The notes beneath the pieces were generated by a model that was given only the letters and a program-made list of their open reading frames with translations, was not told where the DNA came from and ran no database searches. From NCBI GenBank assembly GCA_022695795.1, contig MU404084.1, positions 124,001 to 188,000 of the forward strand: DNA of 64,000 bases, written 5' to 3'. The position numbers and the translations under genes are program-made. Of this stretch, positions 47,850 to 61,699 are shown in pieces. Numbering within the stretch: position 1 is the stretch's first letter; every line of letters starts with the position of its first letter. The stretch is from Biscogniauxia marginata. Lineage: Eukaryota > Ascomycota > Sordariomycetes > Xylariales > Xylariaceae.

Positions 47850-50800
47850 ATTTTGTGTCTACAGGAGCTAGACAGACATCCGCCCCCCGGCTATAGATGC
47901 GTCGGCGTCGGCCGGTGCAGCTGGGAGCCTGTATTTTTGGTTGGCTGAAGAAGCCGGTTGTCCCCCTTGCCAGTTGGGATACGCAACTCACTAGGCATTA
48001 TTCTATTTTCAGGCATTCATATGCGGCATGGCATCTTATTTCGGAAACGACACATGTTTTTTTATACCCCGATCTCGAACTTATTTGTTATTGAGCATCT
48101 TTTTCATGCCTGATACCGGCACTTTCGTTGTATATACCCTCATCTGGGCAAAAGGATCTCGGCATGGTACGTGAGGTCACGGCATCACTCGGCGCTCGGC
48201 TCTCGATTTGATTTCTACAATTACATCATCACTGTTGGTTTCATGAAATACAGGCAGCGGGGGTGGCTTCTATGTATGTGGAGTGACACGGGAAATCATA
48301 TTTTACTGCGAGGAATTCCGTAACGGCGCAAGAAATGGGGATGGCACTGCGTTTGTGGCATTATGCACGGATTTGCTCAAAATTGAATGCATTTTGTGGC
48401 GATAGATGGGATGGCAGAAGTGATTTCACGTGTCTAGGGGAGGATTTCCTCCTTGATGCAGGCGCTTGTCTGAGACGTGTGCTTAAAAAGCTGCATGTTT
48501 CTAAAACCCTCTCCGGTATCATGCCTATTCAAAAATGCGGGTGGTTGATACTAGACGTAAAAATGACCCTGTCACTCGATCACGACTGCACATTACATGG
48601 AGGAGGCATGGGTGTTAATCGAGTTGCATCATCGGTGCTCACCAACCAACTACAATCGCTCCAAGTTTTTTCCCCTTGGTGTACATAATTAATATAATTT
48701 ATAAACCAAAGCCGAGGCGACGGAGGATAGCAATGACAAGTGACATGGATTACATTCTACTACTATAACTACTACTCCTTCCGGGATAGGATATGTTTGT
48801 ACGTATATACATACCTATCAAGCATGGATGTGAGTGAGTTCTGCCTTAGCTCCTCCAGGCTGGCGTTGTATATTGAAACAATACATTGAACTTCAATCGG
48901 GGAACGGCCAGCAACCAGAAATTACCTAGGTTCGTTGCGCCCCCTTCTCGGGTATCGGAACCTTCGTTCGTCTCGCCCACCCCCCTTTCCCGCAGCATAC
49001 ATAGCGTCTTGCCTTTTCTCCTTATTCCTGCCTGCCTTCTGCCCCGTCGCTCCCGTGGTTCGTCACACGGCGGAGCGGGTTCATGTCACTAACCACAGGG
49101 AAGTCAAGCAACAGGCCTACGTCAATAATGAATAATTCGGTCGTCTTGTCTTTCGTTTGTTGTCTACGGCCGCGGCGTCCTCCTATATCGATCTAACCTA
49201 ACCTAGCGTAATACCTTCTTTTTTATATACTTTACTTTATGTTTAAGTTTACTTTTATTTTTTTACTTTACCTACCCGTTAGCCGGCTTCTCCCCTCCCC
49301 CCTCCCTCTCCCCGAGTCGCGGAACGCCATACGCGGCGCGGCGTAGTGGGCAACGCTAATATAGTGGAATACATAACCAGGGAGGTGGGAGGTTAGCTTA
49401 GCTTAGCTTGGGCATGAACATGTATACCTAAGGGGTTCATTACGTAGGAGGGGGTTAGGGGTGAAAAGAAGGGATGGAGATACAGATATGTAATTTACAA
49501 TACTTTATGTTAGGTAGGTAAAGAGAGAAATGCGAAGACTATAGGACGAGAAAGAAAGAAAAAAGGGGGTGGCCTAATAAACTACGACCGGTGAAAATAC
49601 AGAAGACAGACAAGAAAAGAGGCGTATACAACTACCTGCCTAGTAGCCCCTCTAGTTAGACTATAAATGAAATAATACCAAACCATTTTTTTATTCCTAA
49701 ATAGAAAGAATCCCAGCTAGTCATGGCTGGGCTTGTAATGTAGGTATGTACTGTAGCAACACTTGCATGTTTTGCACCACCACCACGCGGGAAGCGGGCC
49801 TCTCACCTACGCCGTGCGACGTGACTTGTCAGATTGACGGCATCAATCGCGGTCGTCAAGGGTTCTTTCGTTTGATTCTTTTTTAATTTATTGTTATTAT
49901 TATTCCTCCTCTCTTAGGCTTCGGCGCTGCTACACAGAACCAAAACCATATGCTTTTATTTCTTTCTTTCTTCCTTCTTCAGTTGCCTTTGTTTTGCTCC
50001 TCTTCGGGGGTAGATAGCATATATAAATAGATCGAGGGGGGGCTTTTGAGATCTCTCTCTTGCTTTTTAGGACGGGCGTAAACTCTGTTTTGAACAGTTA
50101 CTTCTTTTTATTTTCCCAATGTTGTAATATTTCCATCAATGTTATTATGCGATTCCTGGTTACACTTCCTCTCCTGGCCCCGCCCCCAACCCCCTTGTTC
50201 AGTCCACGGCGGCGGCAGCGGCAAGCGGTGGTAGAACGGGTGTGTGGCTCTCCGGCTAATGGTGGACATCGGCTGCTGACCGGATTGGATCAACCCTTTT
50301 CCCCTTGTCTTCTTGTTTTCCCTCACTTTGTGGTTGATGATATCTTCCTCGCTCTCCCTCTCACTCTCATTCCGTCTCTCATGTCACGGCTTGACTCAGC
50401 ACGCAAGCCATGCGCATGGGTCATAGATACCGAGTAAGTAGGTATGTAGGTATGTGGCTGGCGCGGCACAACCAGGTTAGGCATTTGCCTTAATTACATA
50501 TACGTGCGCACCTATTGGTAGCCATAGGTCTCACTTGAAGGGACTTATCGCCGATCGTTCGCATGTCGTGCTCCGGGACTCGCGACCCTCGACAAGAAGG
50601 CGACCAGCTGCCTTACTACAGTTGTCTCCGTTGCAGCTTCAGAGCCCCCAGCCCCCAACCCCCCAAATGGAAGTTGTCCCATTTCAGGCGTCTATAATTC
50701 GGACGTTGGAGAGGAGAGACGATAAGAGTTACACCTAAGGTGTGCTAATATATGAATGATAAATGAAAACGGGTTGAACCCTTGTCTCCGATTCAACTGT

Positions 50801-53800
50801 GCGGCAAGCCTGCCTACAGGATCGGAACGAGAATGTCAAACTCTATTGATATATTGCGGCGGTAGTTATATGCGGCGTAGCAAGCCTGGCAAGCCTGGCA
50901 AGCTAGCCAGGATGGAGAGTATGCGGCGATCTCGTACCTACATGATTATCGACTCGCAGGTGGCAATACACATGTACATAAAAGAAGCTGTGAAGCTCCG
51001 GGTCTATACATGCCTAGCGTGGAGGGTAGAAGAGTGTTCATTTCCTGATAAGCCCAGCCGCAATGTCTGCAAAGGGTATAGAAAAAAAAAAGGGGGTGGG
51101 GGCCGTCATCACCACTGCATCCATATGCCACCACATTTGCTATGGGATCCCTTTTTACATTTGCCCATCAAGACAACGGACGGTATGTAAGGGTGGGCGA
51201 TTAGCTGCATTGCCTACCCGCCCGGCCCAATGCAAGAAATGCAGGTCTACAGAAAGGAAAGCAAGCAGTAGTTCGTTGCCGACCCCGAAAACCTCGTGGA
51301 AGGGATGCGGGCAGAGAAAGTATGCCCGACGGCAAGCAACAACAGAAAGGGATGTGACGATGGACCGATCAATTCCTCTTGTCCTCCTCCTCCTCCTCCT
51401 TCTTCTTCTCCTCCTCTTTCTGAGAGGCTTGTTCCACTCTCTGTCCTACGCTACACCAAAGAGGGGCGCAGGAATCAAGTTCACTGCGATAGATGCATCT
51501 GCATAAGAGTTTAGATCTCGTCTGTCAGACTGTGGTACTTGTAGGGATTGCCAAACGAGAAAAGTTCCACTTGGATCCTGGAATTGGACTCTTGTGTGTT
51601 TGCCGGCCGGCCTTCTCTATCTCGTTGGAGGTTATACGGGGGATGTGGGTCGGTAGGTAGGTAGGTAGGGAAAAGGAGTGTTGTACAAGTCAAGATGGTG
51701 GTGTTCTTTTATTATACAGCCCCCTTCTTTCTATCTTTCCGTTTTGAACTCCCTGACCGAAGAGCCGACGGCAGGCTGCAGGCCAAACCACGCATCTCAG
51801 TTATGTTATACATTCCAAGGCAGGCTGTATGATGTGACCGTGCCTCGAAATAGCTTGGTGCAGCAGCTCATAGGTTGTTGTTGCTGTTTCTCTATTCAGG
51901 GTTCAGCATGAACGAAAGGCTTTTCTGCCGCTCAAAGGGGGGCCTGTCGCACAGAAGCGGGCGCTGGTACCCGCGGGTTTTCCCTGCGGCGAATCCAATC
52001 TGGAGATCGGTTTTCTGAGCTGCAGCTGCAGGTGAATCTCGTCTGTGCCTCGATCCTCAGCAGCAAAGGTAATTAACAAGACACAGCGACGCACGCACGC
52101 AACGCAAGCACAACTAACTCTCTCTTCCCTTCCCTTCCCTCCCTTCTCCAATCCCCATCTCCGGAGCGTTTGCTGATAATACCTTACTTGCACCCGACGA
52201 CACACAACATTCCTGCGGAGTTCAAGCCAAGGTTCCCCTTCTTTCTCTCTTTCTTTCTTTCTTTCTTTTCAGGGAAGGGAACGGAACAGAACAGAAGGTA
52301 CGAGAGACGAAAGGGAAAAGAAAAGAAACAGCCTACCGTTATACGAGTATTTCCTCTCTGACAGACGTCTGGCAGCAACCTAGTTAAAACTGGGCAGGGG
52401 GGGAAATTGGGTCGCGCGGCTCAAAAAAAAAAGCAGGGCGAAACAAGCCTGGGGCGATCAACTACGGGAATGCAGCTTGTCTCAACTTCACAGAACATTG
52501 TTTCTTTTCTTCACCGAACGAACATAACACATTAATAGGGCACACCTCTACCTTTGAACTGCATATTTGAATTTAGCTCACCTTCCTCCCCTGGACCTTT
52601 CGACGGGGATAATGGTAGGGAAGGGGGGGAAAGAAGAGAGAATAGAAAGAACGAAAGAAAGAAAGAAAACGTCTTCTATCGGGGAAAAAAAAAAAAGCTC
52701 AATCCTACGCTACGTACGCCACCCTTTAAAAGCACTTACGTGATCGAAAGGAGAGCCGGGGAGGGGCGTCGATTGGGTTACGTTCGAAGTCAGTAGGGCC
52801 TCCTGTCAAATGTCAAAAAATATCAGATCATCCAAATCTTCAGATTTCGCGATGAAAACAAGGAATCGAGATGCATACTAGCCAGACACTACATTGGCTC
52901 TCTCTCTACTTAGGTCTGGAAAGGAAGGGGGGGACCAAATTTTTTGCCTTTCACTATGCAGACTCTATTTCCTTTCCTCTTATTTTGTTTTCTTGTCTGT
53001 CCGTCTGTGTTGCAGCAGCGCTGCTCGCATGTCTCCTCATACATATCTCTAAGACATGGCTCGATCCTTTGCCTCACTCGAAATGGAGATGGGCAGTCGG
53101 CAATCGCCCAGTGTCGAACGTAACACCGGGGCGTCCTTGTACACTACTCTCTCTCTTTCCCTTTCTCTTTCGACGGGGTTATTGGTCTCGCCGTCCTAGG
53201 TCACTCAGGTAGCGAGCGCCCTTGTCACGTATACTTGTGTTCGTCGCTCTATCACATTTCTCCGAGGAAAAGATGACGAAGGATAGAAAACGAGGCCTAA
53301 CGCTTAGGAAGATGGGGTAGAATCGCAGCGTGAGTGTATCTAGTAAGTACATAGAGGGAGGCGGCTTTTTCTTCTTCTTCTTTTATACAGCCACTTCTAC
53401 GCCATATGGCACATGGCAAACGGCTAGCCCAATCTGCCGCCAGCGTTTGCCGGCTGAAGCATGTTTATTCGATTACCATCTGATCGCTTCGAGAATTTGG
53501 GGGGTTACGCTAGCTAGCAGCCACGCGCTGTCATGTCTCAAAAGACAATTTGCTCGCGTCAAACTTCCCTTCGGTGCAATATCCTCGACAGCCTAGGACA
53601 ATCGATGCCATCGCCCGAAAACTCTCTTCGGCCTTTCACACTTTGACAGTGGCTGTCTGAGATCACGAACCACAAAGACCCGCTCCAGGGTATCTCATGG
53701 CATAAGGTTGGAATAGGTGGGCTCGTGAGATGGTGATGGAGGGAACGTGTTAGTTGGCCTTGTGTAAGTCGAAAGTATCTTGATCGACACTCGGCCGCTG

Positions 53801-55313
53801 TCTCTCGGTGGGGGACCCTTGACTAGTAACTGAGTTATTATGTCACCCCCTAATCCACCTACTTCTGCTCCTGTTGGAAGTATCCCTGCGTATCTCGCGT
53901 GTGTCTTGTGTGTCAGACCCGGCCAACCCAGCCACGTGGTTCACGTCAGCCGTCTTGTCTTAGAAGGTCGAGCCCCCCCTTCTCTCCCCCCAACTTTTTC
54001 TGCACCATCGCACAGATTTGATCGCAGATTCTTTCAGATTACCGGTCCGCAGATTACCTATGGAAAGATCCGGATCCCTTGGCTGCTCCGCTCATTGGCC
54101 AATGAACCTCATCGGCCTATCTTGCGGCATTGTTGTGGCCTGATATCGAATCCTACCTATCGTTCTATTGAATCCTTCATTCATACCTTGTTGGAATAGT
54201 AAGATGTACAATACATTCAGATTGTACCGGTACGGCGTTCGAGGCTTGACTTTATTGAAGCCGCCCGCCTTAGTACCAGCACGCTACCGAGTGCTTACAT
54301 GCAGGGAGTATGCTTCCGGGGCCATTCGTAATTTTCCTCGTTGCTTTTGTCACGTCGGGATATTAGCGAATCACACCCCTATAACCCGATTACTTGGGTC
54401 TACCGTCCTAAAGCAAACTCAATTATACCACATCTGTAAGTTCGGCCGTTAGGGAGTATGTTGCGTACAGGGAGGTTATCATTATATACTCCGAGTTTAA
54501 AGTGGATGGCGTCTGGGGAAGGTTTACAACCCTACCGAGGACTTTGTTTCCCGAAAGAACCGTCGCGGGAGATGTTGGCATCTTCGTGTGTAAAGACCGA
54601 ATAAGCCGATCTTGAGCGGGTTACTGGGTAGGGGTTTAGAGACGAGACCTGTCCTGCTTTAGCTACTCAAGTAAGTGAATGGTGGTAATGATGCGTTAGC
54701 ATAGGAACTTGACGCGAACGACCGGGTCGCTTGTCCGAGGAGATGAATGAATAGAAAATCAGGGTTCGCGCCGTTCTCATCTCCTAGTACGAGATGTAAT
54801 CGAAATCACCGATCCGATGAGATTTCTTCCTCTAGAAAGGTTAAAGCGACGGCTTCTCCACAATCAGTCGGAGCTGAACACCGCTTAGTCAGCGCACTGT
54901 ATACGTTGAATGTACAGAATGACTTATAACATACGTAGAGTAGCAGTAACTCGGACGTCGGGGTAGCAACCCTCTCGCAGAGAACTAGTTTACATAGACA
55001 TCACACCTCGTACCACACTTGTTCCCCCCTCCCTTCCACCCTCTAAATCTCTCCTTCCCGGCAAGAGCCGCTCTGTTGGTACGGAAAGCATGCAGATACA
55101 AGACTCGGATTTCTCCGCACTAACCAGTTCTTGTATATACGTACATAACGGCCCCGATTCCGAGCAGATTTCGTGCTAAGGTTTAGGACCAAAGGCGAGC
55201 TAGTTTACGCCGGTCCAGCCAGTTCTCGGTATAGTCTCGACCAGTCGAAAAGACGGGGAAGACACGCGGGTGAAAGAAAAAGACAAGACAAGAAAAAGGA
55301 AAGAACAAAAGAA
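47850..55313. other. Gene-poor region between nsdD and the cupin gene: no gene supported
   Basis: Frames at 48335–48688, 50060–50437, 50756–51190 and 53840–54452 lack domain signal and splice context. Simple repeats include TTTC units at about 52241–52270, TCC units near 51383–51410 and TAGG near 51653–51668. Long pyrimidine runs (48950–49080, 49280–49315) resemble promoter DNA but lead to no supportable frame. The first several hundred bases are nsdD 3' flank. Confidence 0.45.
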
Positions 55314-55695
55314 ATGGAGCAGTTCGAGTTCCACGCCTACCAGCAGCACCCGGGGACAGGGGCCGAGCGCGGCTGGGTCGAGCTCGAGGCGGGCATCTCG
55401 CAGATGACGCTGAACGAGGACGCCGCGGCGGACGGTGCTCCAGCGCTGGCAGGCCGGCGCCGCGAACGCCCAGCAGCACGCCTTCGCGCACGACTACGTC
55501 GAGGAGATCTTCATCGAGGGCGACCTGGCCGACGTCCGGCGCGGCGGCCGGTGGGAGGCCGGCGCCTACGCGTACAGGAAGCCCGGGATGGAACACGGGC
55601 CGTTCTGCAGCGAGAAAGGGTGCCTGATGTTCATCGTGATACTGCCCGTCGAGGAGGGGACGGAGAAGAAAGAAGTTGTTACCAATAGTAATTAA
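55314..55695 (+). pseudogene. Cupin (ChrR-like) domain protein interrupted by a +1 frameshift
   Basis: ATG at 55314 opens a frame reading MEQFEFHAYQQHPGTG … WVELEAGISQMTLNEDAAAD. At about 55434 the homologous reading moves to the +1 frame, continuing VLQRWQAGAANAQQHAFAH, DYVEEIFIEGDLAD, GAYAYRKPGMEHGPF and GCLMFIVILP, to the TAA at 55693–55695. The +1 frame has stops upstream (TGA at 55405 and 55411) and no start before 55435. The intervening DNA is too short for an intron, so one extra base (probably a G in GACGGTGC) separates the halves. The combined 126-residue product would be a compact cupin with metal-ligand-like His/Glu residues (HAFAHDYVEE, MEHGPF), similar to ChrR/'cupin 7' proteins. 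Specific function is unknown. A sequencing error is as likely as true inactivation. The gene is GC-rich within AT-richer flanks. Confidence 0.7.
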
Positions 55696-58600
55696 TTAGA
55701 GATTCGCTCGTTTGGGGTTAGTCTGGTGTTTTGTCGTGACGACCGCTCTTCCCGGGGGGTTGGTAGACGGGGGTGGTAGGTAAGACGGGGCTGAATCTCA
55801 ACGGGGAAGAATGTATTATACGACCCTATTTTGACTCGGTTCATTCGCTCGCTTTCTCTCTCGCTCCCTGCCTCGATTGGTTATAATTTCAACGCAAGCC
55901 AAGAAAAAAAAAAAAAAAGAAAGCAAAAAAGAGGTACTTGACAGCTTATTGTTAGTTCACTTACCTAGGTCGAGTCAAGTCTGACCCTTGTTCTTACCAC
56001 TTACATAGCGTTTACACAAAAACGCATACTCATCACATACACTGTGCCCTCGTTTCCTAAGTTCTCACATCTTTCATTATTTGCATTATTGTTTTGCTTG
56101 GGGGTGTCTCTATGAGCTGAGATTGGGTTTTGAGACCGGGCAACAACTCAACTTGACCGGTTTACCAGGCTCTTAGCTCGAGGCTCCAGCCTCTCTTGGT
56201 GCAGGGCAATGGTTTTGCTTCGTGTTTTGTTCACGCCGCATGGAATATATAATAAGGATTTGATATATATAAATAATGCACACTGTACGGTAGATGTGAA
56301 TCCGGTCAGCCGCCTGCAATTACCACGTCTAGCGCCTCGCAAGGTGCCTACGTATTGGGATGAACTAGCTAGGTAGCTAGCGAGGCGTTACGCAGGCGCC
56401 CATCAATGGTCTACGCCTATCTACCTAAGACATACGAACGACCTACGTGATTCGTGGCCCCGCTGCGCGGCTCTTCTGCTCTTAGTGGTCTATCTACAGT
56501 ATATGTTATGATCACGATGCGGATCCGATCTATCAGCTCATTAGTCGCCTTGGCGTTGGCTTGTGTAGTTCCTCCTTCCATACATGCAAGGGTAGAATGT
56601 CAAAGCTCCCCCGTAACTGGCTTGTTCTTCATTAGGAGGTGGGAGGAGCAGAGAAAATGACGATTAGACGATTCTTTCTCTCGTCTACTTTTCTCGCCAG
56701 GGTAGGTAAGCCAGAAGTGATCGACTCGTAAGGTATCAAGAGGCAAGGGTGTGTCTAGGCTCTAGATCAACACACTAATATGAATACCAAACAGACTTAT
56801 TGGGGCCCATGATCTGCAGGGCCCAATCGACGCCATCTGGTCGATCAATGTGTACATCTCATACTCACTTACATATCAATAGTAGTTAGGTATGCATGGG
56901 GCGGCTGACCTCCCCAAGCTAACCCGTCGTGATTAAGTAATTTCACTGGGGCCCTATACATACATAGCAGCCGGGGCTGAAAAGAAATGGGATCTAGCAA
57001 TATGGGGAACGAACCGGCAGGATCTCATCTCATCTCATATCATAGCGGGGCCGCTAACGGGTAGATAGATGACGGATCTGGCGGTCAAATAGCCCCCCGT
57101 CTTGCCCATTCTTTTCCCGGCCTACCCATAGCGCGCTCTGTCTCAGCTGTCTCAGCTTCGTTTTTCTTCTAACTAAGCGAGGTCGGTGAAGACTCAGATA
57201 TAGTGTTGTCAAGCAAAATTTGCGTAAAGCGTAAAATTAAGCCGGCATGTGAAAAAAAACGTGAAAGATAAGGGTTGGGCGTGCCCTTCACGTGCAAGTA
57301 GTATGGATTCCGCGTGGCGGAGGCAAAGACACAGATCACCGGGTCTCGTTCTTAGTAGTTGTCTCTTATTCACATATCCCCCCCCCTCTCTACCTTTTCC
57401 ATCTGAGACTCTATCTAAGTAGTAAAGATGAAGGCGTGAGAATATGGAAGAACGATGAGAAAAAGAATTAAAGACAACTAATAAGCCGTCACTTAAGCCA
57501 AGGCATGGATCTAGCGTCTTCCGGACACACATTCCATATGAATAGTTTTTGCTTTGTGGTCGCCTCGCCTCATCTGCTAATTATACCTCACACGAGTACA
57601 GTCGCTCCCAACATTCTTCTACAATGTGATGATCATCTTATTAGCAACTTGACAAGAGAAACGGTTGCCATGGTAAAAAAAAGAAAAAAAAAAGCCATGT
57701 GTGTGAATGTTCCGGTGTCGGAGTTCATCCGGGTCACATGCTTGGTTCGTCAGTTGTCTCTCCCTTCCGGGACCGAAAAGGGGGGGAGGGGCGCGACAGA
57801 AACGGTCTGTTCGTACGCCCGCCCTATGAGCACGTGGAGAATGCGCGAGGATGAGACATGACGTTCAAAAGACCAAAGCAAATCCCGGGACGGGGACGGT
57901 GCTGGTAATAGCAAAAACCGGCAGCAAACACCATGGAAGGCCCTTACATTATCTCACGCAAGGACCTTCCAGCTTATTCCATGGTAGCCCGTGATTCTGC
58001 TCGGGAGGAGCCAAATGTATCGCACTATCAAGTTTACGATAGAGAGACATTCCTCGTCCGTAGGGAATCTCGAGCGACACGGTATACACGTGAAATCCAC
58101 CGTCTCACCTCTCGCCGAGGCAAACTCAGTAGACTCCAGAAAAGCTCCCTAGATCTCTCCACACTCGTCTCGCGGTAAGAAAAAAAAGGGGGGTGTCCCG
58201 CAACTGGTTATTCTCGTGGGAAGAAGACGATCCGTACATGGGAGACATGTGGTGATTCAGACTTCAGACTTCCCGGCACGCCGGTCCTAACAAACAATGA
58301 ACCCCCCCTTCTTCCCCCGAGTGAGACAGAGGTCTCGCCCTGGGGAATTGGTAGCCTGGTTACGTTTGCTGTGGTATACTACGAGCTACTCGTCCTAGGC
58401 CGATCGCGGGCCGCCTCAGACTGGTGATTTTAGTAAGGGGGAGCGTTCAAACGTGCAAAACAGCCACCAAACGCCTTGATTGATTGAGGCTTACATTGTA
58501 TTTAACATAGGGATAGAGAGAGATACATCGTTCTTATCTTGTCTATCCATTCCGTAGATAAACTTGAGCCAGATAACCGGCATTCGGGGAGATCACTCAT

Positions 58601-59376
58601 TCATCTCGGGGAAGCAATGTCCCGAGACCTTGGTTTCTTTTTTCTTTTCTTTTTGTTTTATAGAATACGAATTCATGATAGATACGAAGTTGGATAGTTA
58701 CGCAACCAGTCACGACGACAATATCCGTTTTCCAGATAGAGAAATAAAAGGGACACGCAATTACAGGAACCATGAATAACATGATAAGTCAGGAGGAGTA
58801 AGGAGGTGCCAACAAGGTAGGGATAACTGGAAGTCTTCGCGATGTTACAATACCAATCTGGAGAGCATTTTGTCCTAGTAGGTGAGAACGACTTTCGACG
58901 AAATCTGTGCCACATTTCAAACTTCAAAGCCAAGATAAGATCGATCGACATGATCTAGATCGTGGCCAGCTAGGTAATCGTAGAATCAGGGAGATTCATC
59001 TACACAACATGGACTAGTGAAACAACCAACATCATGTTAATGTCTGTATCCCGAGACCGGGAGGTATGCATGCCGCCATGCCTTCGTCCGTCTGATTTGG
59101 AATGTCTTTTTTAGCCTGGTTTTTTGTTCTGCGGATCACGAAAAGAACTGCATTCATGGGACTCCACTACAGACGGCCTGGCAGCGCCGTGGCGAGGCAA
59201 GCCATGTATTGTGCTCTAGTGCCATAAAACACGTCTATGATACGAAAACCTCTGGCGTTGGAGGCTTCACCGTAGAGTCGAGGTAGAGAAAAGTATCCAC
59301 CTGGTACCCTCTAGGTTCCTCGCCCGACGACCATCCGAGTAAGTAATGTTACGCGGTAATAACCCCCTATCTAGTT
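55696..59376. other. Intergenic, no gene supported
   Basis: 3.7 kb without credible coding structure. An 81-codon frame at 57933–58178 (charged, no family resemblance) and a 118-codon frame at 57505–57861 are probably chance. A 16-A run lies near 55903–55918. The right end is the 3' flank of the minus-strand ligase gene. Confidence 0.5.
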
Positions 59377-61699
59377 CTATGCTGACCCTCCACAACCTCT
59401 TCTGAAGTCACCAAGGAAGCTCTGAAAGTCAGGGACATTGAGACCCTTCCAGCCTTTTCCAGATAGCTCCTTGTCACCGATTTCTATGACTGCGCCGACT
59501 AAACTCTTCGTGATATCATCATCGACAACGCTGTCGCGTTTATACGCAGGATGCTTAGCCACGAACTCTCTGATCCACTTCGCGGCTGTCCAGAGCTCGC
59601 CACTGGCGCGCTTACGGATGAGATCGAGATATGTTGAAAGCTCGCATTTCGTCTGCACATCTACGTTCACCGAATCAAGGTAGCTCTCGACAATAGGTAT
59701 CAGACCGGGGAAGCCATGTTCGTCCGACTGGGAGCCATTTATAACCTCGTCGATGGTCATGAGCGCATATTCATCTTCGACAGGCACTGCAGGACTAGGT
59801 GGACGACTAATAACGGGCGAGCCGGCACTGGATGTCGCGGGGCTTCGTATTTGTCGGTGCGGGAACGGATCCTTGCGGAAGTAGAATTTCTTCTCGAGCA
59901 CCGCATTCCTCGCATGAGCTGTCTCCATATTCTCATCGACCTTGACAATGGGTATATAGAAATTCAAATTGAAACTCAGGATAGCACGCGTGATCAGCAC
60001 CATGAATACGGCGAACGCCGCGTTCTCGAAGTCCGTGATTTGTATCTCCATAGGGCGAAACTCTACACGCCAACCGATTCCCGACCCTGGTGGCGGGGGT
60101 TTAAATCTCATGTGCTGCCAATTGGTGCTTTGAATGTTCTCAAAATGATCGGCCTTTGTCAAGTCAAGCTCCTTGAGATCTTCGCTGAAGATGACGATTG
60201 GGTCCCGAATGAACAAGTGTGCGAAATGTGTTGCTAGGCGATCGTCCATGCCGCCCTCAAGAAGCTGCGATTTAATAGATTCGTCGATAATGAGATTAGG
60301 GTCGAGATATTCTGGCCGAAGACACGAGTCGGTACTGATGTAAGTTGAATTAGAAGCATAGCGGGATTTAGGTATGCGCCAGCGACTATTCTTCAGGGGC
60401 TGGCGGGAATTAGCATATACAGTGAGATTTTAATTATAGGGGTAAGCTCACAGCCTCCCCTAACTCCTCAGGGGTGCGATCATCCACAGATCGACTTATC
60501 TGGTTCCAGCGCACATCGGTATCCGCTAGGAAGCCTTTATAAATCGGCGTTGCCGCTGTCAGGGCCAACATTATCGGACCAAGTGGACTGAGTTGGTCAT
60601 ACATCCGTCTGCCTTCTGTGATATTCTCGGCCTGAAAAGTAATCTGCAAGCAACAGCTCCCCATGCCAAAGGCCATTGCATCCATATGGATAAAGTCGTT
60701 GGGAGCCGCACCGTTTCTCACATCGTCATCTTCTGGCCAATTGTGGAGGTCATAATTAACAGTAGGATCCCTCCACGGTCTTGGTGTATTCTCATCATGG
60801 AAGACTGGAACGTTCACTTGAACTTTCCTTCCACGGCGCCAGCGGATGTTTGCTGCTAGCGTAGGAAAACGAATGTGTGGGTTTGCGATCTCGTCCGGCA
60901 CGAACTGTGAGCGAAGTTTAGACCCAGACGGGGGATAGTATGGGTCCGTGAAGACTCCAGGGACACCTAGACGAGGGAAAGTCGTAAGTGTAATTGGATA
61001 CTCCTCGCACTTCATATGTTCCTTTGCAATTTTCCTCCTATGCCAGCGTCAATACAGAACCGGGCCCCATGTCAAGGATATAAATACCTGATCTTCATGT
61101 TCGGTTCGACACCGAGAAGCTCCTTGAAACCAATACCCCACGGCTTTCCAGGAGTTGCCTCGAGCATGAACCTACCGAATTCAGGGTGGAAGACGGGAAG
61201 GGGATTGAAATCATTGGATAGGTCCTGGAGCGCCGGAACACATCCACCCTTAATGGACAACTCCTCGTCCGCAGCCAGAGCCTTCAGGATGTCAGCTTGC
61301 CGCAGCGACAAGAGAACCTTAGGATCGTCTTTGGAATACGCCACTACCAGGTATTCCACCTAGCACCGAGTCAGTCAGATATGGGGCTACATAATAAATA
61401 GGGCGTCGCGACGATCACCTCATCTCCCCAAAGCATCGCATCGTGCTCTTTATGCTTTGCCTTGCTCCAAATCTCGAGCAATTGCTAGCGTGCGTCAGCG
61501 CGATGGCCGTGATATAACACAATCGGCATTCTAAAGACGGGTTACCTTGATCCCCCATTCTCTCACTTGCTGCGCATGTTTCTGCGCATCTGGCCAATCA
61601 AGGGCGGTTCCTAAAGCTCTGCAGGTGGAAAAGTCAATGACATTGTCTCGATAAGCTGGTCTCGCTTCCTGCGTATAGAGGAACATACAGCAGGCCCAT
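59377..61699 (-). CDS. GSH1: Glutamate–cysteine ligase catalytic subunit (gamma-glutamylcysteine synthetase)
   Basis: Six exons on the minus strand: 61699–61689 (11 nt, ATGGGCCTGCT), 61618–61546, 61484–61419, 61359–61088, 61037–60452 and 60399–59377; all phases fit, 676 aa. It begins MGLLALGTALDWPDA, typical of eukaryotic GCS. Hallmarks follow: LLWGDEVEYLVV, LSLRQADILKAL, FHPEFGRFMLEATPGKPWGIG, EPNMKIR, ITLTTFPRLGVPG, FIHMDAMAFGMGSCCLQITFQ, APIMLALTAATPIYKGFLADTD-like, LLEGGMDDRLATHFAHLFIRDP, and WRVEFRPMEIQITDFENAAF. These cover the GCS catalytic domain (PF03074), which ligates Glu and Cys with ATP, the rate-limiting step of glutathione synthesis in the cytosol. The length matches fungal enzymes (about 680–700 aa). 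The C-terminal part carries a Ser/Pro-rich linker (SPATSSAGSPVISRPPSP). The 11-nt first exon is unusually small but gives the expected N-terminus exactly. Confidence 0.95.

Noticed and set aside
53840..54452. Two adjacent frames of 119 and 94 codons
   Set aside because: The second has a basic, mitochondrial-like start, but there is no recognisable mature domain and no splice sites joining them.
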